Source: Bacillus sp. FJAT-27916 (GTDB lineage: Bacteria > Bacillota > Bacilli > Bacillales > Pradoshiaceae). From it: DNA of 64,000 nt. Location: positions 2,400,296 to 2,464,295 of the forward strand of contig NZ_LFZV01000001.1 of the NCBI RefSeq assembly GCF_001183965.1, written 5' to 3'. Positions 34,391 to 42,834 of the stretch are shown one piece after another. A program made the translations under genes and the position numbers. The notes below the pieces were generated by a model that saw only the letters and a program-made list of their open reading frames with translations, was not told where the DNA came from and ran no database searches. Within the stretch, counting starts at the first letter, position 1; each line of letters starts with the position of its first letter.

Positions 34391-34705
34391 TTAAAAATAA
34401 ACAACGAGCATCACAATCAAACTGACAACGGTGTAAAGAACTGCCCCATAAAAAACCCCGCCTACATGAACCCTCAACTGATTATCTTCTTTTTGTACCT
34501 TCCATACTGCCTCACTCACTTCAAGGGTGGTGTTTTTTGATAAAAAACCTCCGCTGCTATTAAAGAGAAACAATATACCAGTTAAACCTAGGCCAATAAA
34601 AAAGCACCATTCTGTGTACGAAAAAGGTATCATTTCACTTGCCATCCAGACAGCTAGACCAATAATGATCGAGGTAACCATTGTCCATCTTATGATTCTC
34701 TTCAT
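34391..34705 (-). CDS. Three-helix membrane protein, unknown
   Basis: 104 residues with three hydrophobic segments: residues about 8-26, 34-49 and 84-103. A distant likeness to DUF3899 was considered (GLGLTGILFLFNSSGGFLS), but it is not strong enough to name. ATG at 34705 preceded by GGAGGGAG. Confidence 0.6.
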   Translation of the reverse strand: MKRIIRWTMVTSIIIGLAVWMASEMIPFSYTEWCFFIGLGLTGILFLFNSSGGFLSKNTTLEVSEAVWKVQKEDNQLRVHVGGVFYGAVLYTVVSLIVMLVVYF

Positions 34706-35176
34706 TTACTCCCTCCTCCTATGTTCTATAAGTAATACGAATAATTTTCAAAATAGTTACAAATTTACAAATTATTATGTAGTTTGATAATGGTGAATCC
34801 TATTTCCCTTTATCCTAGTCCCCCACATCAAGATTTATGTTTCTGAAGCTCAGAACCAGCTCATACAGCCCCTAGGAGATTCCATCCCCCTTCTTCAAGA
34901 ACTGACATCATCCTCTCGCACTAAAGAAAAACCTCCATCCTTCCACATTTCGCCTGCCCCTTCCTCCTTCTTTGCCCCGCTCCCACGCTTATTCTCCACC
35001 ATTTTCGTTTTCCTTCATATATAAAGGCGAATTCCGCTAGAAAAGAGCCCCCTCTGATGAATAACAACTTGTTTTGATAGCTTTTGTCATGAGGCAGGAA
35101 AAGCCAGGTCTGGATGAAGAATACATGACACAAGAGAGAAATAATTCCAATTACAAGTTGAAGGGACTGTTTAAAT
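34706..35176. other. Gene-free stretch before MerR-like gene
   Basis: 471 nt. An 88-codon minus-strand frame (34921-35187) is open, but it lacks a ribosome site, has an unconvincing composition and overlaps the next gene start. No repeats or hairpins of note; it presumably holds two divergent promoters. Confidence 0.45.
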
Positions 35177-36238
35177 ATGAAGGACAATCAAATTCTAAGA
35201 GCATTTTCTATTAAAGAGGTTTCACGGAAGATTAATGTACCTGCAGGGACAATCCGCCAGTGGGAGAAGGACTTAACAGGGGTATTGGTCATTCCCCGTT
35301 CAAAGCAGGGCTCACGTTTTTATACAGAGGTAGAAATCGCGATCTTAAAAAGAATTAAGGAAATGCGGGATAAGAATTTAAGCAAGGATATCATTAAAGA
35401 GATGCTTCAGAAGCATCTGAAGGATGGACAAAACCTCAGTAATCATGCCAATTCGAACCCTCCTTCCGAAGCATCCGCACCCGCAGCCTCTACTTCTGTT
35501 GCTGTTGTTGAGAAGCCGGCTGAGCCGAAGCTTGAGGAGTTTCTTCATGCCATGGATGCCTATAAGACGCAATTCATGAAGGAAATGAGCAATGAGATGC
35601 GTAATAACCGCAACATGATGATCGAGGAGGTCAAGAAAGAGATTTCGCAGGGGTCTATCGATACAATCAAAGGTTTATCAAAATCCATTCAGCGTTCTTC
35701 CTTGAAAACGAACAGCGAGCTGAAAAAGCTTTCTCAGAACGTTTCGAATTCTTCAGAACGTACATCCGAAACGGTCGAAACCTTGACTCGGAGTATTGCG
35801 AGATCTTCAGAGGGGGCCTTCGAATCGTTCTCCAAACGGATCTCGGAAGCAGCGGCTGATGGCTATCGTGAGCTATTATCAGATCTCTCATCCTCCGTTT
35901 CAGAGGCTCAACACGAAATCAAAAGCGTGACGGAGGCCATTTATCAGGACCGGGAACAATATTTTGAGACGATGAACAAGGAGCTTGAGCAATACAGACA
36001 TGATATCAAGCAGCGGGAAGAAGCGTTTCAGCAAATGGTCACAAGCTTCCGTGATGCAGCACCGACGAAAGAAAAGGAGAAAGAAAAAACGAAACCAATT
36101 AAGCTAAAGGAGCATAAAAAGGAAAAGGCAAAGGACAAGCTGAAAACCGTACAAAGCAAAGCCTCCAAAAAGGCTCCTGTTCAAGAAGCCGCACCAGCGG
36201 AAAAAAAGTGGTGGAGTTTCCGAAGAAAAAGCAAATAA
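35177..36238 (+). CDS. MerR-type HTH protein with long coiled coil and basic aromatic tail
   Basis: 353 residues. The N-terminal MerR-like winged helix (FSIKEVSRKINVPAGTIRQW, then GSRFYTEVEIAILKRIKEM) resembles the domain of RacA and of DUF3967-type proteins. An Ala/Pro/Ser-rich linker (about 90-115) leads to a long Ser/Glu/Lys-rich coiled coil (about 125-295). The last 60 residues are Lys-rich and end KKWWSFRRKSK, an aromatic-basic tail that could bind membrane. There is no ligand-binding domain. The racA gene follows 50 nt downstream on the same strand. A role in chromosome or membrane organisation, not promoter control, is my inference. Confidence 0.65.
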   Translation: MKDNQILRAFSIKEVSRKINVPAGTIRQWEKDLTGVLVIPRSKQGSRFYTEVEIAILKRIKEMRDKNLSKDIIKEMLQKHLKDGQNLSNHANSNPPSEASAPAASTSVAVVEKPAEPKLEEFLHAMDAYKTQFMKEMSNEMRNNRNMMIEEVKKEISQGSIDTIKGLSKSIQRSSLKTNSELKKLSQNVSNSSERTSETVETLTRSIARSSEGAFESFSKRISEAAADGYRELLSDLSSSVSEAQHEIKSVTEAIYQDREQYFETMNKELEQYRHDIKQREEAFQQMVTSFRDAAPTKEKEKEKTKPIKLKEHKKEKAKDKLKTVQSKASKKAPVQEAAPAEKKWWSFRRKSK

Positions 36239-36290
36239 ACAACTGTAAATCTTAAGGATAAATCTAAAGAAAAAGAAAGGTGAAAAGATG

Positions 36291-36776
36291 ATGAATACGA
36301 ATGATATTGCCAGTGCATTGGGCATTTCCTCAAGCACGGTGAAACGATGGGTAAAACAATTAGGCATCGAACCGAGCCGTAATGCCAAAGGTCACTTTAT
36401 CTACACACAAAGCGAGTTTGACCAGCTTCAAGCCTTTCATCAGGATCAGCTGAAGCAGGAGAATCCAATCTCATTCCTTCCAGCTGAGAAGGATGAGCAA
36501 GTCCTCAAGCTTGAAGATAAGATTCAAGCCCTAGAGTTGCAGCTCTACAATAAAGCGGATGGTGTCACTTCTGTCCAGCTGCTGCAGCACCGCCGTGAGA
36601 TTGAAGATTTGCTCATTGTCGTCGATAAGCTTGAAGAACGAATTGAACAGCTTGAGACACAAATGAATAAATCAAAAAAACCGCCTGCGAAGGTTGAGCC
36701 CATCTCACTAGACGTCCCCTCCACCTTAAAGCGTAAGAAAAAACGTAAAATTATGAGTATGATGTTTGGCTTATAG
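36291..36776 (+). CDS. racA: RacA-like chromosome-anchoring protein
   Basis: 161 residues. The MerR-like DNA-binding domain (TNDIASALGISSSTVKRWVKQL) and following coiled coil match RacA, which bridges the origin region to the cell pole through DivIVA at the start of sporulation. The C-terminus is strongly basic and ends with a hydrophobic stretch (RKKKRKIMSMMFGL). The start at the second ATG (36291) gives MNTND, as in other RacA proteins; the first, at 36288, is also possible. Followed by a terminator. Confidence 0.8.
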   Translation: MNTNDIASALGISSSTVKRWVKQLGIEPSRNAKGHFIYTQSEFDQLQAFHQDQLKQENPISFLPAEKDEQVLKLEDKIQALELQLYNKADGVTSVQLLQHRREIEDLLIVVDKLEERIEQLETQMNKSKKPPAKVEPISLDVPSTLKRKKKRKIMSMMFGL

Positions 36777-36784
36777 AAATAAAC

Positions 36785-36810
36785 AGCTGGGGTTCCTTCC
36801 CCAGCTTTTA
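36785..36810 (+). terminator. Terminator of racA
   Basis: Stem AGCTGGGG / CCCCAGCT (36785-36792 with 36799-36806) followed by TTTTATT. Confidence 0.88.
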
Positions 36811-37149
36811 TTATGCCAGTATTCTAATCCATTTGATATCAAGCAGCTAACGATAAGGTACAATGTCATACAGACGCTCAGAGTTGAGCGGTTTATAAAC
36901 TTCCGTGATTGATCTTTACCTTTTAGGCCTTTTCCAAAGGAAGGTGCCATCCTCCTCTGCTTCCTTTTCCATTCACCTCTTCATCATGAACTTGCATGTT
37001 TAGCGATTTAATACATATATATAATGTAGATTCCCTCCGTCTATGACATTATCTTCTTTTTGACGTATGATAGCTTTTGCCATTATGATTAGGAGTTAAG
37101 AGATTATGTTTGTGAGATACATACATTTATAGAAAGAGGTTTATCCTAT
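36811..37149. other. Gene-free stretch upstream of zupT
   Basis: 339 nt without an ORF or clear riboswitch fold. A small CGCTCAGAGTTGAGCG hairpin is near 36872-36887. Presumably the promoter region of zupT. Confidence 0.45.
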
Positions 37150-37959
37150 ATGGACTCAACTTTATTATTAGCCTTTTCTCTGACCTTGATGGCGGGATTG
37201 GCTACAGGGATTGGAAGCTTACTTGCCTTCCTGACGACCCGCACGAACAAAGCATTCCTATCGATATCACTTGGCTTTTCTGCCGGTGTCATGATTTATG
37301 TATCAATGGTTGAGATATTTGTTAAGGCGAAGGATGCCCTCGTTAATGAGCTTGGGTATGAACGAGGCTATACCATGACTGTGCTCGGTTTCTTCTTCGG
37401 AATTCTGCTGATTGCCTTTATTGACAGGGTTATTCCAAAGCAAGGGAATCCCCATGAACCAAAGAAGATCGAGGATATGAATAAACCAGCCAGTGAGATT
37501 CATAATCAGGAGCTAATGAAGATGGGTGTGTTCACAGCTCTTGCGATTGGCATTCATAACTTTCCGGAAGGAATTGCCACCTTTACTTCAACACTGCAAG
37601 ACCCTGGGCTAGGCATTGCCATTGCCATAGCGATTGCGATCCATAACATCCCAGAAGGAATCGCCGTCGCTGTTCCCATCTATTTTGCGACAGGCAACAA
37701 AAAGAAGGCATTCAAGCTATCCTTCCTCTCTGGACTGGCAGAACCTGTCGGCGCCCTGTTCGCGTATTTAATTCTCATGCCATTCTTAACTGATTTAATG
37801 TTCGGATTCATTTTTGCAGCGGTAGCTGGAATTATGGTCTTCATTTCACTTGATGAACTATTGCCGGCTGCGAAGAAATATGATGAAAGCCACCATGCTA
37901 TCTATGGACTTATTGCAGGCATGGCTCTCATGGCAGTCAGCCTTCTGCTTTTCATCTAA
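37150..37959 (+). CDS. zupT: ZIP-family zinc transporter ZupT
   Basis: Eight-helix ZIP transporter (269 aa) importing zinc and other divalent cations. Both metal-binding signatures are present: GIHNFPEGIATF in helix IV and AIHNIPEGIAVAVPI in helix V. The cytoplasmic loop between helices III and IV is short and not His-rich. Monocistronic, with a bidirectional terminator shared with the STAS gene. Confidence 0.94.
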   Translation: MDSTLLLAFSLTLMAGLATGIGSLLAFLTTRTNKAFLSISLGFSAGVMIYVSMVEIFVKAKDALVNELGYERGYTMTVLGFFFGILLIAFIDRVIPKQGNPHEPKKIEDMNKPASEIHNQELMKMGVFTALAIGIHNFPEGIATFTSTLQDPGLGIAIAIAIAIHNIPEGIAVAVPIYFATGNKKKAFKLSFLSGLAEPVGALFAYLILMPFLTDLMFGFIFAAVAGIMVFISLDELLPAAKKYDESHHAIYGLIAGMALMAVSLLLFI

Positions 37960-37961
37960 CC

Positions 37962-38002
37962 AAAAAACGATGTCACCAAAATGAAAGGTGACATCGTTTT
38001 TT
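37962..38002. terminator. Bidirectional terminator between zupT and rsbR-like gene
   Basis: 16-bp stem AAAAAACGATGTCACC / GGTGACATCGTTTTTT with A and T runs on the two sides. Confidence 0.93.
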
Positions 38003-38013
38003 CATGTATTCAT

Positions 38014-38844
38014 TTAACCGAGGGATGTGTATCTTTTTATGGCAGACTGCAAGGTACCTGAAGTAAGAGCTCTTTCCTCAAAGGAGATTCCGAGAGTAAC
38101 CATTTGGCGGACAATTTCAGGTCGCAATCCAGTTATGACGGGCTTACATCCCATCATGGTCGTTCCGTCAATCATCTTCAAGAAGTGATCAATGATATTG
38201 CCGTCCATTTCAGCAATACCAGAAAGATCAATGATTAGTGTCTCAATATGTAAGTCTCCGATTGCATTAAAAACCTTCTCCTCGATAATTTTGGAACGCT
38301 GGTCATCCAAGATTCCGATCAGCGGCAAAATACACATATCCTCCGTAATAGGGATAATTGGAACAGATAAATTCTCAACGAGCTCTTTCTGCTTCTCGAG
38401 CAGCTTATCCTTGTAGTCAGAATAACAAATAAAGAACGTATTCAAGAATTGATCCAATTGATCGTTAATTTGTTTTTCAAGGATAAAGAAATCATCCGGT
38501 TCAAACGGCATATGGCGCTCATCAAGGAATTTATGCAGCAAATTCCACAATGTTCTTCGGATGGCCTGCACCCACTCAAGCTTGAACGTCAAGCTAATCG
38601 AATGTGTCGCCCATGCAATTCCTTCCTGCTTGGCAAAATCCCGTACATCTTGATCGCTTTGATCCATGACATACATGACAAGTTTATGGGCATTGTTTAA
38701 CAAATCAATATTGCCAATCAACAATATTTCCTCAATCTTATCCCTAACATTAACCGCCTCTGAAAGTAATTGCTCTTCAAAATAATCCCGATTTTCCTGG
38801 AAATAGTTTTTTATATACGTACCTGTTTCAAAGGCTGCTTCCAC
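38014..38844 (-). CDS. RsbR-like STAS protein without phosphoacceptor threonines
   Basis: 276 residues: an N-terminal globin-like sensor region of the RsbR type (about 1-150) and a C-terminal STAS domain (about 160-270; LIIDLSGIAEMDGNIIDHF, TGLRPEIVRQMVTLG). RsbR proteins build the stressosome that releases sigma-B. In B. subtilis RsbRA the kinase RsbT phosphorylates Thr171 (IDTERAK) and Thr205 (VVDTMVA). Here these align with ILDDQRSK (Asp) and EMDGNII (Gly), so neither site can be phosphorylated. GTG start at 38844 after AGGAGG. Single gene, no rsbS or rsbT nearby. Confidence 0.85.
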   Translation of the reverse strand: MEAAFETGTYIKNYFQENRDYFEEQLLSEAVNVRDKIEEILLIGNIDLLNNAHKLVMYVMDQSDQDVRDFAKQEGIAWATHSISLTFKLEWVQAIRRTLWNLLHKFLDERHMPFEPDDFFILEKQINDQLDQFLNTFFICYSDYKDKLLEKQKELVENLSVPIIPITEDMCILPLIGILDDQRSKIIEEKVFNAIGDLHIETLIIDLSGIAEMDGNIIDHFLKMIDGTTMMGCKPVITGLRPEIVRQMVTLGISFEERALTSGTLQSAIKRYTSLG

Positions 38845-38947
38845 TTCAAGTACCTCCTAAATGAATTATAATTACCAGAATTTTAACAAACTAACAGACT
38901 ATCGGTAAACTAGTTTGCTTATTGTATTGCCAACTAGGCTTTTTCCC

Positions 38948-39382
38948 TTATTCATCCCTCTCACAGATCCGTATTTTCTCAGACAGCTTCATCCGCACTT
39001 CCTCCAGCACAGCGGCTTCAAGGGGCACAGCATCCAAATCCTCTTTGTAAAATTCAGCAAAATCCTGCCCTTCATATCTAGGAATTATATGGAGATGAAA
39101 ATGCGTCAATTCATCAAATACCCCTCCGTTCTGACATACCGTAATTCCATCTGGCCGATATAATTCCCTGATTGCACGCGTGACCATCTTTGCAGCTTGG
39201 AAAACCGAGCTTGCAGCGGCTTCGTCCAAGTCATCCAAGAAACGAGCATGCCTTTTAGGCAGTATGAGAACATGACCTTCATTAAACGGCATATAATCCA
39301 AAATGCAGGAGACATCCTCATTCTCCCAAATTAAATAGACAGTTCTTTGATGATTGGCCAATTGACATCCTAAGCAGTTCAT
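38948..39382 (-). CDS. HIT family hydrolase
   Basis: Histidine-triad nucleotide-binding protein (144 aa) with the motif HFHLHIIPR near residue 94 and an N-terminal CLGCQLANHQ segment that may bind zinc. HIT enzymes hydrolyse AMP-linked substrates such as AMP-lysine or dinucleoside polyphosphates. The ATG at 39382 follows AAGGGGGAA. Confidence 0.9.
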   Translation of the reverse strand: MNCLGCQLANHQRTVYLIWENEDVSCILDYMPFNEGHVLILPKRHARFLDDLDEAAASSVFQAAKMVTRAIRELYRPDGITVCQNGGVFDELTHFHLHIIPRYEGQDFAEFYKEDLDAVPLEAAVLEEVRMKLSEKIRICERDE

Positions 39383-39577
39383 CCAATCGTTCCCCCTTTA
39401 TGCATGACGAACATTTTATACCTAAAAAAGAAAAAGAGCTCAACTCCCAACGAATTGAACTCTAAATATGGAAGATGAAAAATGATCTATCTATGAAGCT
39501 TCCACATTCAAGATGGATATTCCGTCATCCCCATCATATATATAGTGTAACCCACTTTCTCTTTTCGGAGGAGATTT

Positions 39578-39835
39578 ATGGTCAGAATAAAACAATTATA
39601 TGGAATTCTTGCGCTGAATCTATTTATTTTATTACCATTACTGTTTGAAACCTACAATCCTTCCTTATCCATTTCCTTTTCAGCACTTGGCGGTATCGTT
39701 TGTCCGCTCATCAGTATCCTATCAATCTTCCTGCTGGCCAGACCGCCTCATTCCTGGACGATTCATCGATTTATCGCCATGGCTGGTCACAGTATAATTC
39801 TTCTTTACGTATTAGTGCTAATCATCTTTATCTAA
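39578..39835 (+). CDS. Small membrane protein, unknown
   Basis: 85 residues, mostly hydrophobic: three helices at about 6-23, 30-53 and 65-84. GGAGGAG stands 4 nt before the ATG. No family recognised. It converges on the LURP-like gene with 5 nt between stops. Confidence 0.6.
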   Translation: MVRIKQLYGILALNLFILLPLLFETYNPSLSISFSALGGIVCPLISILSIFLLARPPHSWTIHRFIAMAGHSIILLYVLVLIIFI

Positions 39836-39840
39836 CTTGA

Positions 39841-40350
39841 TTAAACCGTACTATTAGCAGCAGAATGACTCCGCTTTTGAATAGCATTGACACCCATGAC
39901 AACAGCAATCATCTCTCCAATCTCTATATCTTGCTTGTCCTGGCTCATCTCAAAAGCCGGTGTGCTGAAGATGGAATTCACTTTCTTAAATTGGCCAACC
40001 CGCTTTCCATTCTCTTGAAAGATTTCATACGTTTTGGAGAAAGTTTCTGACTCAATGCGGTATATTCCCCTCTTATGTGCGGTATATTCATATTTCTTTG
40101 TAAAGAAACTAAAACGGGCTCGAACAAATCCCAGCTCTTCGCCCGCTTGGTTCGTTACCACCCATTTATTGCTGAAGATAGGAAATTTCCCGCTGATCAA
40201 AACATTCCCCTTTAGATCGAGCACATCAATCGTTGAGGTGAATGCACTCTTCAAATCGAGTTTCCCGACGACCTCTTTATTCTTTGTATAAATATCTTTC
40301 TGGCCGGTGGAAAAGAAACTGTCCGAAAAATATAGATGTGAATAATTCAT
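39841..40350 (-). CDS. LURP-one/Tubby-C-like fold protein
   Basis: 169 residues rich in beta strands and aromatic residues, with the strand pattern of LURP-one-related (YxjI-type) proteins: YTKNKEVVGKLDLKS, VLDLKGNVLISG and FTKKYEYTAHKRGIYRIES. This fold is related to the Tubby and phospholipid-scramblase domains. No catalytic residues or signal peptide. Family assignment is by pattern, at moderate certainty. Confidence 0.55.
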   Translation of the reverse strand: MNYSHLYFSDSFFSTGQKDIYTKNKEVVGKLDLKSAFTSTIDVLDLKGNVLISGKFPIFSNKWVVTNQAGEELGFVRARFSFFTKKYEYTAHKRGIYRIESETFSKTYEIFQENGKRVGQFKKVNSIFSTPAFEMSQDKQDIEIGEMIAVVMGVNAIQKRSHSAANSTV

Positions 40351-40585
40351 CTAACCGCCCCCCTTCTCCGAATAAAAGACATCTTCCACGGCATGCGTTC
40401 AATGCACTGACTGCACCTACAATCAACATAACTAACAACCAAAAATGTCTTCACCATTTCTTTCTACATCCATAATCCTGATTCCTGCCCTTCCAAACAA
40501 TTAATGCAGAAGGATTATACTTACTTACTCATTTACTGCAAGCCTTGCAGTCTCAAATATGAACCCATAATTAGGTGGTGTAAGG

Positions 40586-40870
40586 ATGGATTGGAACTTA
40601 TTTGCTTCCATTGCGATAGCCGTGTTTCTCATCCGTTGGGACCAGAAGAGGTTAACCCTTTTCTCCCTATGCAGAGAATTATCCATACTCGCATTAATTA
40701 TATTTCTTCTATCCCAATATTTAGAGAAAGCACGTATTACGTTCTCTCCTTTCTCCCATATTCCTGATTCGATTGAGGTTTGGATAGCCGCATGTATCTT
40801 GAGCAGCTTCGTTCTCTGTTTATTTCATAAGGGTTGGCAATCATTCATGCAAACGAAGACAAATAAATAA
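40586..40870 (+). CDS. Small membrane protein, unknown
   Basis: 94 residues with hydrophobic segments at about 4-17, 29-45 and 64-82. The ATG at 40586 is preceded by a GGTGG site. No homologue recalled; another frame at 40504-40767 is judged a shadow. Confidence 0.5.
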   Translation: MDWNLFASIAIAVFLIRWDQKRLTLFSLCRELSILALIIFLLSQYLEKARITFSPFSHIPDSIEVWIAACILSSFVLCLFHKGWQSFMQTKTNK

Positions 40871-41002
40871 AAAATGGGTGTGATGACCATCCCTCGGTTC
40901 ATATAGCACAGGCTATGGGAGCCGGCGTACATGCTCCTCCAATCTAGTCAATTGGCCATACTAAGATTCACAACGACATGTTCAAACGAGAAAATGAGAT
41001 AT

Positions 41003-41036
41003 AAAAAAACTGAAGACAATGGGCTTGTCTTCAGTT
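41003..41036 (-). terminator. Terminator of the intracellular protease gene
   Basis: 11-bp stem ACTGAAGACAA / TTGTCTTCAGT with seven T residues on the minus strand. Confidence 0.92.
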
Positions 41037-41052
41037 CGGTCTCAATAAGAAT

Positions 41053-42015
41053 CTATGATTGTATCATTTTTTGAATTGATTTTTCTTTGGCAAGTTCTGC
41101 GAGAAGTTTAGGAACCGTTAAATACAGCAGTCCATTTCCTTCAAGCTTAGGAGAGTTGCCTAACGGGATTGTCCGTTTAATCAGCTGGGCATAAAGCTCA
41201 GGCTCGGTGAGTTTACGTTCAAAGTACTTGTTAGCAATGACCTTAATTAATGCCATTGCACCTGACACATGAGGAGTAGCCATTGACGTGCCAGACAAGG
41301 TAGCATATTTTCCATTCAAGTAGGTGGAGAGAATCTTTTCACCAGGTGCGACAAGATCCACCTCAGTATTGGAATTCGTAAAGGGAGAGGAATTCCGGTC
41401 CAAGTCTACGGCACCGACACCGATGACTTCATTGTAACAGCCAGGATAGCTTAATTCTTCCGTGGTGTCATCTCCATCTCCTTCATTTCCGGCCGCACAA
41501 ATGACCAAGACATTGTTCATTACCGCATTTTGAATAGCCTGATGCAATTCAAGCACATCTTCAGGACCTCCAAGTGACATCGAAATGATATCGACCTTCT
41601 GAGCGACTGCATAGTTGATTCCATCGATAATCCACTTATATTGCCCGGACCCATTCTTATCAAGTACCTTGACAATAAGCAAAGAGACTTCAGGCGCCAC
41701 CCCGACAACACCCTTCTCATCATTGGTAGCCGCAATCGTCCCTGCTACATGGGTACCGTGACCATTATAGTCCTCGAAGTTAGTGGGATCCGATTGATCA
41801 TCTGTCGTGAAATTTCTTCCTCCGACAATTCTGCCCTGCAAATCTGGATGATCGGTGTCAACTCCTGTGTCCAGGATAGCTACTGTAATTCCGGCGCCCT
41901 TTGTCTCGTTCCAGAGTTCCGGCGCCTTAATGATTTCAATTCCCTTCGGCAATTCGTTGACAGCTTCCATTTCATTGTCAACCTGGTAAGGTATAACACG
42001 TACTCCTCGCTTCAT
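41053..42015 (-). CDS. isp: Intracellular serine protease (subtilisin family)
   Basis: Cytoplasmic subtilisin (320 aa, S8 family), the major intracellular protease of stationary-phase bacilli. Catalytic triad: Asp in AILDTGVD, His in NGHGTHVAGT and Ser in SGTSMATPHVSG. There is no signal peptide. The short N-terminal extension RVIPYQV is the LIPY-type inhibitory propeptide of intracellular proteases. The ATG at 42015 is chosen because AGGAGGG lies upstream; the longer frame to 42075 has no ribosome site and would put extra residues before the propeptide. Confidence 0.94.
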   Translation of the reverse strand: MKRGVRVIPYQVDNEMEAVNELPKGIEIIKAPELWNETKGAGITVAILDTGVDTDHPDLQGRIVGGRNFTTDDQSDPTNFEDYNGHGTHVAGTIAATNDEKGVVGVAPEVSLLIVKVLDKNGSGQYKWIIDGINYAVAQKVDIISMSLGGPEDVLELHQAIQNAVMNNVLVICAAGNEGDGDDTTEELSYPGCYNEVIGVGAVDLDRNSSPFTNSNTEVDLVAPGEKILSTYLNGKYATLSGTSMATPHVSGAMALIKVIANKYFERKLTEPELYAQLIKRTIPLGNSPKLEGNGLLYLTVPKLLAELAKEKSIQKMIQS

Positions 42016-42144
42016 TTTCTTCCCTCCTATTGGAATTAACATGGTAAAGCAATGGAGATACCCATATTTTAACAATTTCCACCTTAATCCAACAGATACA
42101 TAAGCACTGATTTTTGTTTAAATAGAAGAAAATATAGGCTCCAA

Positions 42145-42816
42145 TTAAGCATTCACCCTTTTAAAGGCTTCAAATATGCTGACTAGTTCACCTATTGATT
42201 CAGCCAGGAATAAGGGCTTTGACTGCCTAAGCTCACCCTCTGACCCATAGCCATATAAGACTCCGATGGAATCAATTCCAGCCTTATGAGCACCGATGAT
42301 ATCATGCATACGGTCTCCTACCATTAAGAAATCAGCTGGCCTATTCTCTGGATAAAGAGCGATGATATGATTGATAATCGCTTCTTTATTCGAACGGTTA
42401 CCATCAAGGAAGCTTCCTATAATATGGTCAAAATACTGATCAAGACCAAAATGGGCGGCAATTCGTTCAGCAAAGACCGTCGGCTTAGAGGTTGCGATAA
42501 TGAGCTGGTACCCTTCATCCTTCAACAGACCTAACAGCTGCTCTATTCCCGGATAGATTTCATTCTCAAAAATCCCCTTATCAGTGTACCGCTCACGATA
42601 ATAAGAAATAGCCATTTTAACCTCAGGCTCTGTCATATGACATTTTTGAACGAAGGATTCCTGGATAGGAGGCCCGACAAAAGAATGCAGCTCATCAGTA
42701 TGAGGTACATCCATCCCCATTTTCTTCAAGGCATATTGGACAGACTGACTGATTCCGATAAAGGGGTTTGTGAGTGTTCCATCTAAATCGAACAGGATGA
42801 CTTCATATCTCCTCAT
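42145..42816 (-). CDS. HAD-superfamily phosphatase
   Basis: Phosphoglycolate-phosphatase-like HAD hydrolase (223 aa). Motif I FDLDGTLTNP carries the nucleophilic aspartate, motif II is IATSKPT, the lysine is in GNRSNKEAII, and motif III is MVGDRMHDIIGA. The cap is the alpha-helical type I. The gene follows the NagB-like gene by 18 nt and is probably co-transcribed, so the substrate could be an amino-sugar or related phosphate. ATG at 42816, five nt after GGAGG. Confidence 0.88.
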   Translation of the reverse strand: MRRYEVILFDLDGTLTNPFIGISQSVQYALKKMGMDVPHTDELHSFVGPPIQESFVQKCHMTEPEVKMAISYYRERYTDKGIFENEIYPGIEQLLGLLKDEGYQLIIATSKPTVFAERIAAHFGLDQYFDHIIGSFLDGNRSNKEAIINHIIALYPENRPADFLMVGDRMHDIIGAHKAGIDSIGVLYGYGSEGELRQSKPLFLAESIGELVSIFEAFKRVNA

Positions 42817-42834
42817 CATTTCCTCCGCATAATC

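Noticed and set aside
34921-35187. Minus-strand frame of 88 codons upstream of the MerR-like gene
   Set aside because: No ribosome binding site, overlaps the start of a better supported gene, and the C-terminal half is compositionally odd.
36811-37149. Manganese (yybP-ykoY) riboswitch upstream of zupT
   Set aside because: No matching conserved loops; the only hairpin is small and isolated.
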